DNA of 64,000 nucleotides from Azolla caroliniana (taxonomy: Eukaryota > Polypodiophyta): contig JBHGNT010000004.1 in assembly GCA_043228905.1 (NCBI GenBank), positions 12,338,001 to 12,402,000 on the forward strand. Direction: 5' to 3'. The translations under genes and the position numbers were made by a program. This document shows positions 1 to 11,639 of this stretch, piece after piece (within the stretch, counting starts at the first letter, position 1; every line of letters begins with the position of its first letter). The notes below the pieces were generated by a model. That model saw nothing but the letters and a program-made list of their open reading frames with translations, was not told where the DNA came from and did not search any database.

Positions 1-125
1 CCCCGCTTGCATGGAAAGTACAATTACAAGTATTACTATATCACGATAATGGTTTATATTTTTCCTTTTTGGCCTTGTATGGTATAAAATATCATTGGTG
101 CTAATATAGTGTATGTTGTGTCTCA

Positions 126-274
126 TTACTAAAGGTGTTTATTCTGTAGCCTTGGATTCAAGCTTGAGGCTACGGATGTTATCATTACACCATGCTTACA
201 CACATATCATTTGTTACTAAAGGTGTTTATTCTGTAGCCTTGGATTCAAGCTTGAGGCTACGGATGTTATCATT
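126..274. repeat. Two direct copies of a 61-bp hairpin repeat
   Basis: A 61-bp unit occurs at 126-186 and again, with no difference that I can see, at 214-274 (period 88). Each copy contains GTAGCCT and AGGCTAC separated by 14 nt, which can pair as a 7-bp stem. No gene is visible in 1-1361. Apart from this repeat and the next one, the stretch is plain AT-rich DNA. Confidence 0.8.
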
Positions 275-530
275 TGTTATGCACTAAGTACCATTTCAAG
301 AAAGAAAATATATGTTTGGACTGTAAAAGTACAGTTGAAGCCAAATGGTACTTAGCTTGGGGTTTGAAAGTACACTCCTATGGTATGTGATTAAGCATTA
401 TGCAATTGTTATATTATGATTTTATAATTTTACTTTTGGTTCTATTCTTATACCTATGAGTATTGTTCAATCAAGATCCTTTATTCATGATTCAGTACCA
501 ACATTACTGATTACAATGTTCTTTTTGTCT

Positions 531-1260
531 CCACTTGACCTAGGCTTTGCATGACCGAACAAATAGGCATGAAGGTCTTGGTTCTTTAGTACTAACATTG
601 TTCATTACCACATGAAATATTGACTTTTTGTGTCCAGATGGTTCAGTATTGTGCCCTCAAGTCCCTTTTGTGTTGATTAAGTACTAACAATACTGATTAC
701 ATTGTATTTCTTGGTGATCAGTTGATTAAGTACTGATTATTTAGTACTGAAGATCTTAATTGTCCACTGGACTACTTGTATTAGTACTAAATTGTTCATT
801 ACATTGTATGTTTTGTGTCCACTTGACTCAGGCTATGCATGACCGAACAACACCACATGAAGGTCTTGGCTATTTAGTACTAACATTGTTCATCACCACA
901 TGAAGTATTGACTTTTTGTGTCCAGATGGTGCAATACTATGCTCTGAAGTCCCTTTTTTGTTGCTTAAGTACTAACAACATTGATTACATTGTATTTCTT
1001 GGTGATCAGTTGATTAAGTATTGATTATTTAGTACTAAGGTCTCAATTGTCCACTGGACTACTTGTATTAGTACTAAATTGTTCATTACATTGTACATTT
1101 TGTGTCTGCTTGACTTAGGCTTTGCATCACCGAACAACACCACATGAAGGTCTTGGTTGTTTAGTACTAACATTACTGATTACTAATTATAATGTATTCC
1201 TTCGTGATTAGTTGAATCAGTAGTGATTATTTAATGCTAAAGGTCTTAAATGTCCACTTG
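531..1260. repeat. Tandem array of about three 288-bp units
   Basis: Units begin near 531, 819 and 1107, each with a CCACTTGAC-TAGGC-type start followed by a GCATGACCGAACAA-like block. The third unit is shortened. Each unit carries several AGTACT hexamers, often as the palindrome TTAGTACTAA. The spacing is read by eye from matching blocks. The array looks like a minor satellite or a subterminal repeat. No coding sequence is seen inside. Confidence 0.75.
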
Positions 1261-1361
1261 ATTTAGTACTAATAATATTTGTAATATTGGACTCATGGTA
1301 TAATATGTAGTCTTATAATATGAATGTTGTAGTATGTAGCAAGACCACGCTAGGGTAGGTA

Positions 1362-2938
1362 ATGGACCAACTAGCCCTCGCGATACTACATACAAAGTCT
1401 GCTGCTAATTCCAAAGTCCACGGTCGTTCCTCAGTGATACTTGATGAAATTTATGATGAAGATGAATGTATGAGAAAGGCGATTGGAACAATTGAAGATT
1501 TATTGCTTCAAACAAATTCTCCTAGCTCGGCGCACCCTAACTGTGTGAATGGTAATGCTAATTGTGTTTGCACTTTTAAGTTCTGAAATGTTGGTATACT
1601 TCTAATTTCTTATGTTTCTATCATAGAGCCTATGAAGAAGCGTAATGCTGCAAGAAATTGTATGGAAAGGGGAAGAAATGCAAAGTTGATTGTTGTGGTG
1701 GGTCATACGAATTCTCGCAAACTTTGAGACTTGTAAAGTTATATTTGTTAGACTAATACCACACACTTTTGTTTTTAGAGAAGGAAGAAAAGATTAATGA
1801 AAATGGAGACACCGATTCAGAGCCACAATATGAAGAAGAATTTATCTGACTTCCAGGTACATGTTGGGAACCCTCTCATCTAATAGTTATTTTGACCATA
1901 TTACCCTAGTGACAATAATGTACAAGTGTTGTGAAATCTTGGTATGATGAAGAGCCCTAACTTGAGACTAGTACTAACCCAAGCAATAATGACAAGTGTG
2001 ATGCCAATGCAAAGCAGGACTTGCAACACATGGCAAACACAATCATCTACAAAGACTCATCTACATTTGTCCCTTAACCTTAAACATTTGGCTAGGTGCC
2101 TTCACTTTTTCAAAATGTGAATTGATATTGTTCTTGTATCCCTCTATTTTATTTAGGAGTAGAAGAACATGGAGATTCCCAAATACCATCAGATGATTCA
2201 AGCACTTTATGGAGCAAGCTTGATTATTCAGGCTCAGATGCTACCACACATGAGGAATGTGAAATCACCCAAGAAGGGGAGCTGGAGTGCACAAAGAATG
2301 AGGTGACAAGCAACTTATACGAGGAATCTGTAGGGAATGTGAATTTGACCCAAGGAGAGGATCATGGTTGTACAAAGAATGAGGTGTGTGTCCAGAACAC
2401 CGCAAGTAGCCTTAACCTAGGGCAAGATTGTACATTAAGGACACTATAGCAACCACCCAAGAAGAAGAATAGCGTGAATGAGGTGTCTTACCAAAACACC
2501 GCAAGTAGCCTACACTCAGAGCAAGACTGTAGATAGAACCAAGTGTCTAGCATCATCAACGAGGACTTTGCAATGAATATGACAACCCTAGAAGAGGAAA
2601 ATGTTTGTACTCCTAATAAAGTGCTAGTGCAGAAAACTAGTTCTACCCATGAAGAGGAGTTGGGAAAATTGAAGAATGAGATATCCAATGACTTCCAGGA
2701 AATTAATGGTAAGACTATCGACCGCATCTTCTTGGAAGTACTTGCATCTCAAGCATTTGCAATAGAGCACATTGTCCCCTCAAGCTTTGCTTCCCCCTCC
2801 GATGATGAATTGCCACTCAGTAGTTTACTACCTCATGGCTTTAAGATGAAGAAGGGTGTGAATATGAGAAGAATGCTTCCAAAAATAGGCGCATTACAAG
2901 ATCCAGAAAAAACTAAAACGAAAGTGTATTATATTTAG
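1362..2938 (+). pseudogene. Decayed acidic hypothetical gene with intron remnants
   Basis: I do not recognise the family. A 74-codon frame opens at 1362 (MDQLALAILHTK start), and a possible GT donor follows near 1552. A pyrimidine-rich AG acceptor precedes 1626 and another precedes about 2155. From there to the TAG at 2936 one frame is nearly open, with stops near 2446 and 2532, and encodes a Glu/Ser/Thr-rich product. A short motif, NEV-(S/C)-QNTASSL, occurs twice in it. The last part (2543-2938) is an uninterrupted 131-codon ORF. No domain, signal peptide or membrane segment is visible. The gene converges on the transposase-like gene at 3.9-6.4 kb, so it could be a second gene of the same element or a host gene fragment. 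The intron calls are inference. Confidence 0.4.
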
Positions 2939-2984
2939 ATCATTGTTTGTAATTGATTATCGAATGCGAAGTTATTGATTACCT

Positions 2985-3722
2985 GTTTCTTGACACTGTT
3001 TTGGTTTACTTATCCAGAATGTGAATTTGATACTATTTTTGAACTCATATATTTGACAATGATCACATTGACACTTGTTATGCACACATGTGACAGTGAG
3101 AAGATGAGTGATGAGTGGAATGAACACTCCTATCTTAGATATGTCTAGGTTAGTAAACACTTAACATAGTTTAAGTACTATCTTTATATGCATTGTAGTT
3201 AGTTGTCTACTACCTCGTGCCACGTAGTCTGAAAGATAGTTGTCTGTAATTGATAGGAATGTTAAGTTATTGATTACCTGCTTCTTGACATTGTTTTGGT
3301 TTACTTGTTATGCACACATGTGACAATGAGAAGATGAGTGATAAGTGGAATGAACACTCCTATCCTAGATATGTCTAGGTTAGCAAACACTTAACACAGT
3401 TTTAGTGCTAACTTAATATGCATTGTACTGACCTTGATACATATGAACTCCAAAAAAGTTATAGGCATAATATAGTATGTATACTTGAACAAACCTTTGT
3501 ATTAGTAATAGTATTTAACATGTTCAATCTCCTCCCTCATGAGCATACCACGCACTAGACAAAGCAAAGTGGATATAATGAAGGAAAGAGTGTGCTATGA
3601 ATGTTGAGTATTCCTTACTTTTAACATGTGTGTGACTGTGAGAAGATGAGTAAAACTTGGAATGAACACTCCTAACTTGGATATCTCTAGGTTAGTAAAC
3701 ACTTAATGCAGTTTCAATACTA
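2985..3722. repeat. Three dispersed direct repeats of about 95-110 bp
   Basis: A block containing GAGAAGATGAGT, GGAATGAACACTCCTA and CTAGGTTAG-AAACACTTAA recurs at about 3078-3172, 3308-3402 and 3627-3722. The first two copies also share an upstream TGTTTTGGTTTACTT block. The copies differ by several substitutions, so they are old. No gene is visible in 2940-3934 beyond these repeats. Confidence 0.75.
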
Positions 3723-3934
3723 ACCAAAGTGATTTTTTACCAAGCACTATCTGACACTTTATGTAAAAGAAACATACATATCTAAACTAAACAGGGATAT
3801 CGTTAGATTTGTCATTGCAAACTCATAATGCTTCGAAAAGATACATATGAAAACCCAATATGATATATTTCCATTCATTTGTAAGTCAGAGTCTGAATAC
3901 ATGTGAAAGTTACATATGAAGAGCACTTGCCATT

Positions 3935-6417
3935 CTAAGCATTAAAGAGGGAGACCTCCCCCAATATGTGTTCGTGTACCTCTTTGGGGACCTTGTAGAC
4001 AGTGTTGTATCCCTTAACCTTGTGCTTTGCTTGAGTCATAGTGAACTTCATTGCGATAATGGCATCAACATAGATTATTGTGGTGGGTGCATCTTTTAAT
4101 AATGCATATGTGTTCCTGCATTGTGGCAACTTTGCATAGTAGTTGCCATACACGACAGACTCACCAACATTGAACATGTTGCCAAAGCCATCCCTCACGA
4201 CTTCTTCCAATATTGTATTTCCTTGCTTGCACACCACAATGTAGTAGTCTTCAAAATCTTCATTTTGAGGAGATTTGACCACCGCAAAATGTTCTCCAAC
4301 TTCCAATAATATTGCCAAGTCTTCACACTAGTTGTAGTAGACAATATTGTCCGAATGTTCGTTTTTTTATATCCACACATTGTTCTATCTCAAGCTTCTG
4401 TAGCTTCCATGGATCCACAATTGATATATTGGTGCATTCATCCCATGCTTCATCTAAACACAAGGAACAAAAACACGATAAACTGCGGAATAACAATTGA
4501 GTGTTGTCCTTGCGACTAAACCCTAAAACACAATGGGTCTTCCGCGTCCCTTTCACGGTTTTACAACCATACAATTTACTCCTATCCACCTCATTAGCAC
4601 AAACCTCAATAAACAATCCATTCTTACCATCATTCGACATCTTCCATGTGAGCCACTCCACAACATCATGTGCATTTTGTGACTTAGCACCTTTATTATC
4701 CAACCGCTCATTTGTAAGAACACGCTTTATCACAGGCCCCGCACCATCGTGCTCTCCCTTTCCATGTCCAGACCCAAAGTAGTTCCATTGCATCCTAATG
4801 TTTGTCAATGAGAAGTATCTAGGTGTTTTGCATGACAGTTAGCCAACAAACACAATTAGTGCATTACTGGAGCGTACAATTCTTAACATGACTTAAACCA
4901 TAATTATTATGCCTAATGCATGAGAGAGAGAGAGAGCAATCCTAAGTTATAAGTTGGTCTTAATGAAGAAAATTGGATAGTACTAGGTTATTAATTAGTA
5001 CTAATGCATGAGAGAGGACAGTCCTAAGTTATAAGTTGGTCTTAATGAACAAAGTTGGACAATACTAATGAACAAATTAGTACTAATGCATGAGAGATGC
5101 CAATCCTAAGTTATAAGCTGGTCTTAATGAACAAAGTTGGATAGTACCGAAGTCTAAAGTTATAAATTAGTACTAATGAACGAAAGAGGATAGTACTAAG
5201 TTATTCATTACTACTAATGCACAAGAGAGGACAGTGCTAAGATATAAATTAGTACTCATGCCAGCAGGATGACAGTTCTAAGTTATCAATTAGTACTTGT
5301 GCATGCGATATCTGAGTACTTAGTTGTAAACCATAGTCTGTACTTGTGCATGTGCACCAAAGAGGACACTACTATGGTGTAAAATAAGGATACATTACAA
5401 GGCACAAACCTTAATTAGTACTTGTGCACCTGGGAGGACAATACTAAGCTGTAAATTAAGTTTACTTAACACAATTATTACCATAATCAATACTAGTGAA
5501 TCTAGGAGGGGAGAACTAAATGACCAATTAGTTCAGATTCACATTTCAAGATAGTACTGATGCATGTAGTAGGAGATTACTAATTGTATTTTGTACAAAC
5601 ATTTATAAGTACTATGGAGTATTACCAAAATAGACTTCCATTTATAAGTACCAAACATATGGATTATTTCTGCACCTTGCAATCAAGTTGAAGGACCGGG
5701 CCGCCTTAAATTGCTAGGCAACACCATCAAACTAGACCTAATGGCGATTAAAGTTAACACACAAGGATAATAAATCTACGTTTTGAAGCTTAAAACAATG
5801 TTGAACAAATAGCGTATCATGCTTTTAATCATCTGAAATGTAGAATATTGATTTCTTATGTAACTCACATCTTCTCTCCAGTAGCAAATATGTACAAGTA
5901 TTGTACACCGGTCATTGTACCAATGCATGGACTGAACCTCATTTTGAACTTTAAACATATAGTTCTCTGCAAAGTCAATAACAGATACCATAACATCTGG
6001 TGGTAAGCTATTTATACATTCCTTGAACTGTGAATTTTGCCAATAAAGTTCTGTGGAATGAACTCCCCGAGTTGGTTCTTAAACTCTGAGACAAGGGTAG
6101 CACCACATGTCTCCTTTTTTTGTCACATACTCTAAATATTTCCATTTTACAATATGACAATTATCTACATCAAGCTTCTGTCTACAAAATAACGGTTGTG
6201 GGAAAACCTTACATGTTCTTAGAAGACATGTATGATTATGCCACTCAGATGATGGTTGTTGTTCACAAACAAAAGACCTCCATAACTCAGAAACTGATGC
6301 ATTAGTCATGTTTCGCGCATTACATCTATTATCACACCCATTTGGTCTACATACCTCACAAGTGCAAACACACCCATCCCCATGTATAACCTTAGAATGG
6401 TTGAGAAGCAAGCTCAA
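3935..6417 (-). pseudogene. Transposase-like gene, Cys-rich, with introns (degenerate)
   Basis: The - strand reads in this order. At 6417-6079 there is a Cys-rich segment with CVCTCEVC and CDNRC clusters. Then, after a frame change near 6079-6040, comes a block through 5869 with LPPDVMVSVIDFAENY and NEVQSMHW, ending at a good GTGAGT donor (5868). After a repeat-filled gap there is a segment at 4808-4323 with WNYFGSGHGKGEHDGAG followed by an IKR. The tail is 4318-3935. I recall the DF-ENY..EIQSxHW and HGKGxxDGxG pair from uncharacterised eukaryotic proteins that look like DDE-type transposases. The acidic residues in these motifs would be the catalytic candidates. I cannot name the family with certainty, and catalysis is inference. 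Frame breaks suggest decay, but some may be missed introns. No LTR or PBS is attached. Confidence 0.55.
4918..5300. repeat. Tandem array of 82-90-bp units in the presumed intron
   Basis: Units start at 4918, 5006, 5088 and about 5178, with spacing 88, 82 and 90. They share GCATGAGAGA, TCCTAAGTTATAAG, TGGTCTTAATGAA and TTAGTACTAAT. The series then breaks into degenerate half-units up to about 5300, and isolated AGTACT motifs continue to 5620. The array lies between the HGKG and DFAENY segments of the transposase-like gene, so it is probably intronic. The rest of 4809-5775 holds no other gene. Confidence 0.8.
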
Positions 6418-6426
6418 CAGAGGTAT

Positions 6427-6792
6427 GTGATGCTTATTGAGAAATAAGCTATAGTAGCTCTTAGCTAATTAGCTACTAGTGGACATAAAGGTGAAACAAT
6501 TATTTAGCTACTGATAGCTAATTAGTTGCATATATAAGTCACTTATAACTTAGGTAAAAAGTAAGTAGAAAAAAGTTGTAAGAGTGATTAGAGAAGAGGA
6601 GCGTGAACAGAAAACCGAAAACTGACGAGAGCAAGTTGAGCTCTGCGTGTAATGGAATAGAAGCGTTTGTTTTACACAAAGGTAAGTTTCCTTCCCCTTC
6701 TTTTTCTATCTTGAGCACTAAACGATGCAGAACATCACGATCCGTTGTGCACAAAGAAGAGCCGGAGCGCCTTCGTAACATGGTATCAGAGC
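6427..6792 (+). mobile_element. Copia 5' LTR end and primer-binding site
   Basis: TGGTATCAGAGC at 6781-6792 is the classic initiator-tRNA-Met primer-binding site of plant copia elements, and the preceding bases end in ACA (6780). The sequence upstream to about 6427 would be the LTR. It has inverted TAGCTAATTAG-type blocks at 6455-6530. The left LTR end is a guess, because no second LTR is present to compare. Confidence 0.5.
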
Positions 6793-6913
6793 AGAGTTGC
6801 TTGTAAAGAATATTAGAGCAGACAGATCTGAGAAGTTTGGTTTTGGTTACGGATATGAATCAGAGAGTTGTTTGCGAAGTTAATCATAACAAAAGCCCTA
6901 ATTGAATGAGAAA

Positions 6914-7868
6914 ATGTCTATAGAAAATGGAAGCCAAATAGTCACTGAAAAGTTGGATAAAAACAATTTCATGACGTGGAAATTCAGAATGACAAATTTC
7001 TTGATGGGAAAAGGATATTGGGATTATATTGAAGGAGACCTAAAAGAGGCTCCAGAGATACCTGAGGAAAATGCAATTGCTGCATAGATTAAAGCATTTA
7101 AGGAATGGAATCAAGGGGCAAGGAAAGTATTGCATTGGATCTCACTTAACATCTCGGATTCGATGCTTGGACACATACAAGATGCTATGCTTCCAAAACA
7201 AGCTTGGGACAGTTTGGTAAAACTGTTGGCAGTGAACACAAAGGCTAGAAAGCTTCAGTGAAAGATTGAGCTAAATACCTTGGAAAAAGGTAAGATGTTA
7301 GTAAATGAGTATGCTCTGAAAATAAAGAGCATATGTGAATCACTTGCTTCTATTAATGTGAAGTTAGAAGATGATGATAAGGTGGAAATATGATTAAGAG
7401 GCTTAGGACCTCAATATAAAAACGTCAAAACATCTATCCTCACAAGGGATAGCATCCCAAGTTTTCCAGATCTAGTTTCAATGCTTGTAGTGGAAGAAAG
7501 AAAACAGATGGATGATGTAAACAAAGGAAACTCTGAGATTAAGGGGCAAGCCCTCTACAATAGTGCTGGAAGAGGCCGAGGAAGAGGCCATGGAAGATTT
7601 GGTTTAGCTAGAACCAACAACAATAGTTATCAAGGAAGAGGACAACAGGTTACAAGTGGAAGAAACAACATCAGAGGCAGGGGGAGCAATCGAGGAAGAG
7701 GTAAGCAAACGTATTTGAATGATGATGGCTGTTGATATTGTGGAAAACCAAGCCATACACATGCTGAATGTTATAAAAAGCAAAATGATGAAAAAAGAGG
7801 GAAGAGACAGCAAAATAATTATGCGTCAACTAGTGAAGACCGTGATAAAGATGGTGAATTTGTGCATC
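6914..7868 (+). pseudogene. Copia gag fragment with zinc knuckle (decayed)
   Basis: The reading starts at the ATG at 6914, about 120 bp after the primer-binding site, with KLDKNNFMTWKFRM typical of the copia gag N-terminus. The UBN2-type gag core follows (KQAWDSL, LASINVKLED, LRGLGPQY). In-frame stops fall near 7086, 7260 and 7392. A Gly/Arg-rich stretch (7565-7700) leads to a zinc knuckle in which CWYC has become C-stop-YC (TGA at 7733-7735), followed by GKPSHTHAEC. The element is cut off at about 7868, where - strand copia sequence begins. It is clearly gag and clearly dead. Confidence 0.85.
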
Positions 7869-7869
7869 A

Positions 7870-8005
7870 CCTACCATGTCGTGTCATCGATCTTGTCCAG
7901 TTTCTTGTCCCCGAACTATAACGGCAGCCAGAGATCTTTGACCACGAGCATGTTCCTCATCTTCGACTTCCACACTGGGTAGTTGGAGCCAGTGAGCTTG
8001 AACAT
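7870..8005 (-). pseudogene. Start of a copia gag, truncated
   Basis: On the - strand an ATG at 8005 opens FKLTGSNYPVWKSKM followed by LVVKDLW, the usual N-terminus of a copia gag. An in-frame TAG follows after about 28 residues, and the sequence is cut at 7870 by the head-on copia(+) fragment. Its primer-binding site (GCTTTGATACCA on +, 8050-8061) and LTR lie immediately to the right, so this is the 5' end of a copia element of which only LTR, leader and gag start remain here. Confidence 0.75.
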
Positions 8006-8064
8006 GCTTCCAAATGACTCTTCTATTTTCTTCAAGGTCTAGAACTTGTGCTTTGATACCAGTT

Positions 8065-8595
8065 TGTGTGGAATAGCGCTCGGACACAACCGAGACTCAA
8101 GCAATAGAAGAGACGATGCAGGATTTTTACATGGAAAACGCTAACAAGGGAAAAAACCATGGCAGCCTAGAGACTCCCACTATCACTATATGAGAAAGGA
8201 GGTACAACAGGAGATTCAAAGGCAATGACCTTGAGCTCTATGTCTTCGTCATCCGGCGGTTACAACTGAAACTGGTTCAACTTCTCTTTCCTCCCTCTCT
8301 CTCTTTCTCTATGTCTCTTTCTGTACAATAATGATTCAACCAACAACAACATTTAAAGTGATTTCCCTAAGTCATATTTATACTTATATCACTTTAGGAC
8401 TATTTACAGATATAGCCTTTACAAGCACACAAGAAACATATTTACTAATATGTCCCTGGATCCGGTTCACACTAGATCCATCTAGATACCTTCCGGTCCG
8501 ATCCAATCCGGTTGCTGCATCCAGTCCGGTTCTTTGCTTCGACCCGTCTGATCCGGCTCCTTCGTATCCCATCCGGAGGGACCAAATTCCCAATA
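8065..8595 (-). mobile_element. Copia LTR (531 bp), 5' LTR of the truncated element
   Basis: Read on the - strand it starts TATTGGGAATTTGG (TG decayed to TA), then GGTCCCTCCGGATGGGAT. It ends CCGAGCGCTATTCCACACA, directly followed by the TGGTATCAAAGC primer-binding site. The start, the GTCATAT palindrome around the TATA box (8371-8392) and the CTCGGTTGTG-CCGAG terminal block match the LTRs at 41614, 46417 and 49346, so all belong to one copia superfamily branch. It interrupts the linker region of the older copia(-) to its right. Confidence 0.85.
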
Positions 8596-11063
8596 GTCCG
8601 CTATGGACTTTGTCAACTCCATTCTATCTCCAACTCGCAACTTGTTGACTTTGCTTTGTTCGACTCTTGTCGAATCAACTTTGTCTTTGATGGCTTTGTC
8701 TTCGAGTTTGACGAGTGGACCTCCTACCGATTCAAAGTCGGTAGGTATGTTGTTGTCTTGTTCGAGTTCGACTGTTTGTTAGGTCTTTGAGTCTGCTCGG
8801 TGGGTCAGTCTTTGTACGACAACTCCATCATCTTCGAAGGATGCCTTTTTACCAACTATTTTTTGCTGGTTTCATTGAGTGAAGATAGAGTCTTCATTGA
8901 AGACTATGTCACTGCTCCAATTAGTTCTTAGGGTTCCATAGCCGGTAGCCGAATTCCCCATTGGTTCCATAACCAAGAAATATGAACTTCATTGCATGGG
9001 GTACCAACTTGGTTGTTTTCTCCCTAGGGATGGACGCGTAGGCTTCGCATCCGAATATATGGAGCCTCTCGTAGGTCTGTTGTTTGCCTGACCATAGTGC
9101 TTATGGCACCTCGAGCCTTATTGCTCTCAACAATGACAAATTTATCAAGTATACTACCGTCTACAATGCCTCAGCCCAGAACTCCAACTTTAGTCTGGCT
9201 TGTTGGAGCATTGTCATCACCCTCTCTTGGATCGTTCGGTTGATCCGTTGTACCGCTCCATTCTGCATGGGTGTGAAAGGAACGGTCTTTTGATGCCGGA
9301 ACCCTTTGTTGGACAGGTACTGTTTGAAGGCTTTGGATGTGTACTCATCCCCGTTGTCGAATCAAAGTGTCTTCACTTTGTATCCCGACCGGTTCTCCAC
9401 TTCAGATGCTCATTGAGTGAAGACCTCGAGCGCTTCATCTTTGGACCTAATTGAGTAGGCCCAAACCTTCCGTGTACAGTCATCTATGAATGTGATGAAG
9501 TACCGGGAGCCTCCTAGAGATCAATCTAGCATGAGCCCACATATATCTGTGTGCACGAGCTGTTAGGGTTGTCATACCGTCTCGTAGTGGAGAGCGTGCG
9601 GACTTCGGGTCTGTTTCCCATATCGACAATGCTCGCAAAAGTCTGTCTTTGTTTGGAGTTTAGGGATATAGATAACCACCATCAACCGATCAAGTCCGGC
9701 TTGAGACATATGGCATAAGTTTGGGTCAGTCTTTTCGGCTACATTCACGACCCCTTTTGGATTGATCGCCATCGGTGGGTACAAGTTGTTGTACTTGTGC
9801 CCTCTCGCAACTCTAAGGTTTCCTCAGTTGATCATCCATACCGACTCACTTAGATTCATTTTGTACCCGTCTTCGGCTAACATGCCAATGGAGACCAGAC
9901 TCCTTTTTAGATCGGGTACGTGCTGCACTCGGTGCAGGGTGATCATGTTGCCATTTGGCCATCTGATGGGAACTTCTTTGGTCCGTGTGATTCTGCACTC
10001 CTACCCATTGCCTAGTCGGACTTTGCCGTTGGCATCGGCTGAATAGTTCGAAAACCATTCAATATTAGGGGTCACATGAAACGTGGCACCGGAGTCTAGT
10101 AACCATGTGTATGCATCTTGTGCACTATAGAGGACTTCTATGATCACTAAATCCTCTAAGGAGAGAATTTCTCTTGATAGGGTGTTGGCAACATTAATTT
10201 AGTTGCCTGTAGGAGAGTGGTCTGAGCAGGGTCGTCCTCAATTCCGCTTGGATCACCAACCATTCTCTTTTTCTTGATTGACCAGCAGTCGGAAACATTG
10301 TGGCGAGCTTTTCTATAGTGTGTGCAGAATTTGCCTGATCGGCCCATTCTAGACTTTGACTGTTGTCGGTCTCCTTGTTTTTGATCGGTTGGTATTCAGA
10401 CCGATTTTTTCGGCTTGTTCTCTTGTTCGACTCTTTCGGTTGAATGTCTCAGTCGAGTGATGGGCTTTTGCCGATTCATCGATGGTAAGTCCCATCGATT
10501 TTCAGCAAATGTCCTCGGTGAGAACTTGGTCGATCGTCTCATCCAGATTTAAGATCGGTCGACTATTGGCGTATGTTGTGCAAAATACCACCCAACTCGC
10601 CCGCAAGCTCGATAGGAGGACAAGGGCTTTCACTTCTTCTTCGAAGTTGACCCCATGTGAGGAGAGTTCTGACAACACCCGGCTGAAGGTGTTGATGTGG
10701 GAGGTATCCGGATCAAACTCTCTCATCTTCATGTTGAATAGTTGTTTGGTCAAAATTAGTTTTGAAGATGAGGACTTTTTCTCGTACACGGCTTGTAGTT
10801 TCTCCCACAATGAGAACGCAATCATCTCTTTTGCCATGCTGAAGTAGATGTTTTCGGATAGATGCATTCAAATGGTGGAGCGTGCGATTTCGTCTGTAGA
10901 TCTCCACTCTTCAGTTTTCATCGAGGCAGGTTTTTCACTATGTCGAATGGCTTCGACTTGTCTTCTGATTATCGGCATGTCTTCCATCATCTCCTACCAA
11001 AGGGCAAAGTTTTTTCCATCGGATTTTTGGATTTCAACTCCTGTTTCGGATGTTGAAGCCATA
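8596..11063 (-). pseudogene. Copia gag-PR-INT polyprotein, decayed, lacking RT
   Basis: The likely start is the ATG at 11063 (MASTSETGVEI), about 90 bp after a primer-binding site. In order: gag core (10867-10502); zinc knuckle near 10330, where the second Cys is Tyr (CTHYRKARHNVSDC); protease DSGATFHVTP near 10090; GAG-pre-integrase (LCHMSQAG, CEHCRYGKQTR); integrase with HTDICG (about 9555) and FDNGDEY (about 9350). The expected NGxAER glutamate region reads NGAVQRINR, so the third catalytic residue is Gln. The acidic linker continues to 8596, where the 531-bp LTR cuts in. RT and RNase H are absent. Several stops are visible. It is confidently copia. Confidence 0.85.
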
Positions 11064-11149
11064 TTCTTCTTTGAATGTGAGATTTTACTGACCAAGTCTT
11101 TTTCCTTTCATACTTTTTTCTATTGTCTGTTACCACTAAGTAGTAAGTC

Positions 11150-11415
11150 GCTCTCATACCAAGTGAGGGACAGATATGCATGGAAACGTATGTGAGGACC
11201 TCTCAGTTATGCTTAGCAAATAACATAGATGGAAGGCAAGAAGATATAGACAGATGATAGACACACAGATGAAGCTTTAATGGAAGCTCTCTTTATTTGA
11301 GTTTTCTCTCTCTCTCTTTACAATGTTAGGTTATCACATATATAGTAAGCTCTAACTATTTGGATGAGTCCACACTAGGATACAAGATGGAAGGAGTCGC
11401 CCTTTTATGCCAGCA
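11150..11415 (-). mobile_element. Primer-binding site and short copia LTR
   Basis: The - strand TGGTATGAGAGC (plus 11150-11161) matches the initiator-tRNA-Met site at 11 of 12 positions and precedes the copia gag start at 11063. The sequence to its right up to about 11415 behaves as an LTR: it may begin TGCTGGCATAAA on the - strand, contains CTATATATG, and ends near CCCTCA. That gives about 250 bp. The outer boundary is inferred from where RT-like coding stops. Confidence 0.5.
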
Positions 11416-11639
11416 CCTACTTTAGGTCATAAAGTCTCTTCCTGAGTCGACAAGCTAGATGCTCTTGGGCAACAACAACGAAACCTTTCGGTTGTTCCAT
11501 GTAAATTTCCTTCTCTAGGTTTCCATGGAGGAAGGTCATCTTCACATCTAACTAAATAAGCTCCAAGTCCTCAGCAACCACTACGCCGAGTAGAAATTGA
11601 AGGGTGTAATGAGTTTTGTATGCGGAAGTTTCGAAACAA
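11416..11639 (-). pseudogene. Copia RT fragment
   Basis: The - strand translation contains the copia RT block EDLEL, LDVKMTFLHGNLEKEIYMEQ and HLACRLRKRLYDLK with in-frame stops. Only about 75 codons survive. It is bounded by the short LTR on the left and by an LTR fragment on the right, so it is a scrap of an older element disrupted by later insertions. Confidence 0.8.

Noticed and set aside
531-1260. CRISPR array
   Set aside because: Units of about 288 bp with no spacer pattern, in eukaryotic sequence.
3935-6417. KDZ-type (Kyakuja-Dileera-Zisupton) transposase
   Set aside because: Cys clusters are suggestive, but the DFAENY and HGKG motifs are not the ones I associate with KDZ.
8331-8790. 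+ strand ORFs of 105 and 92 codons
   Set aside because: They lie antisense in a copia LTR and linker; no homology to a known product.
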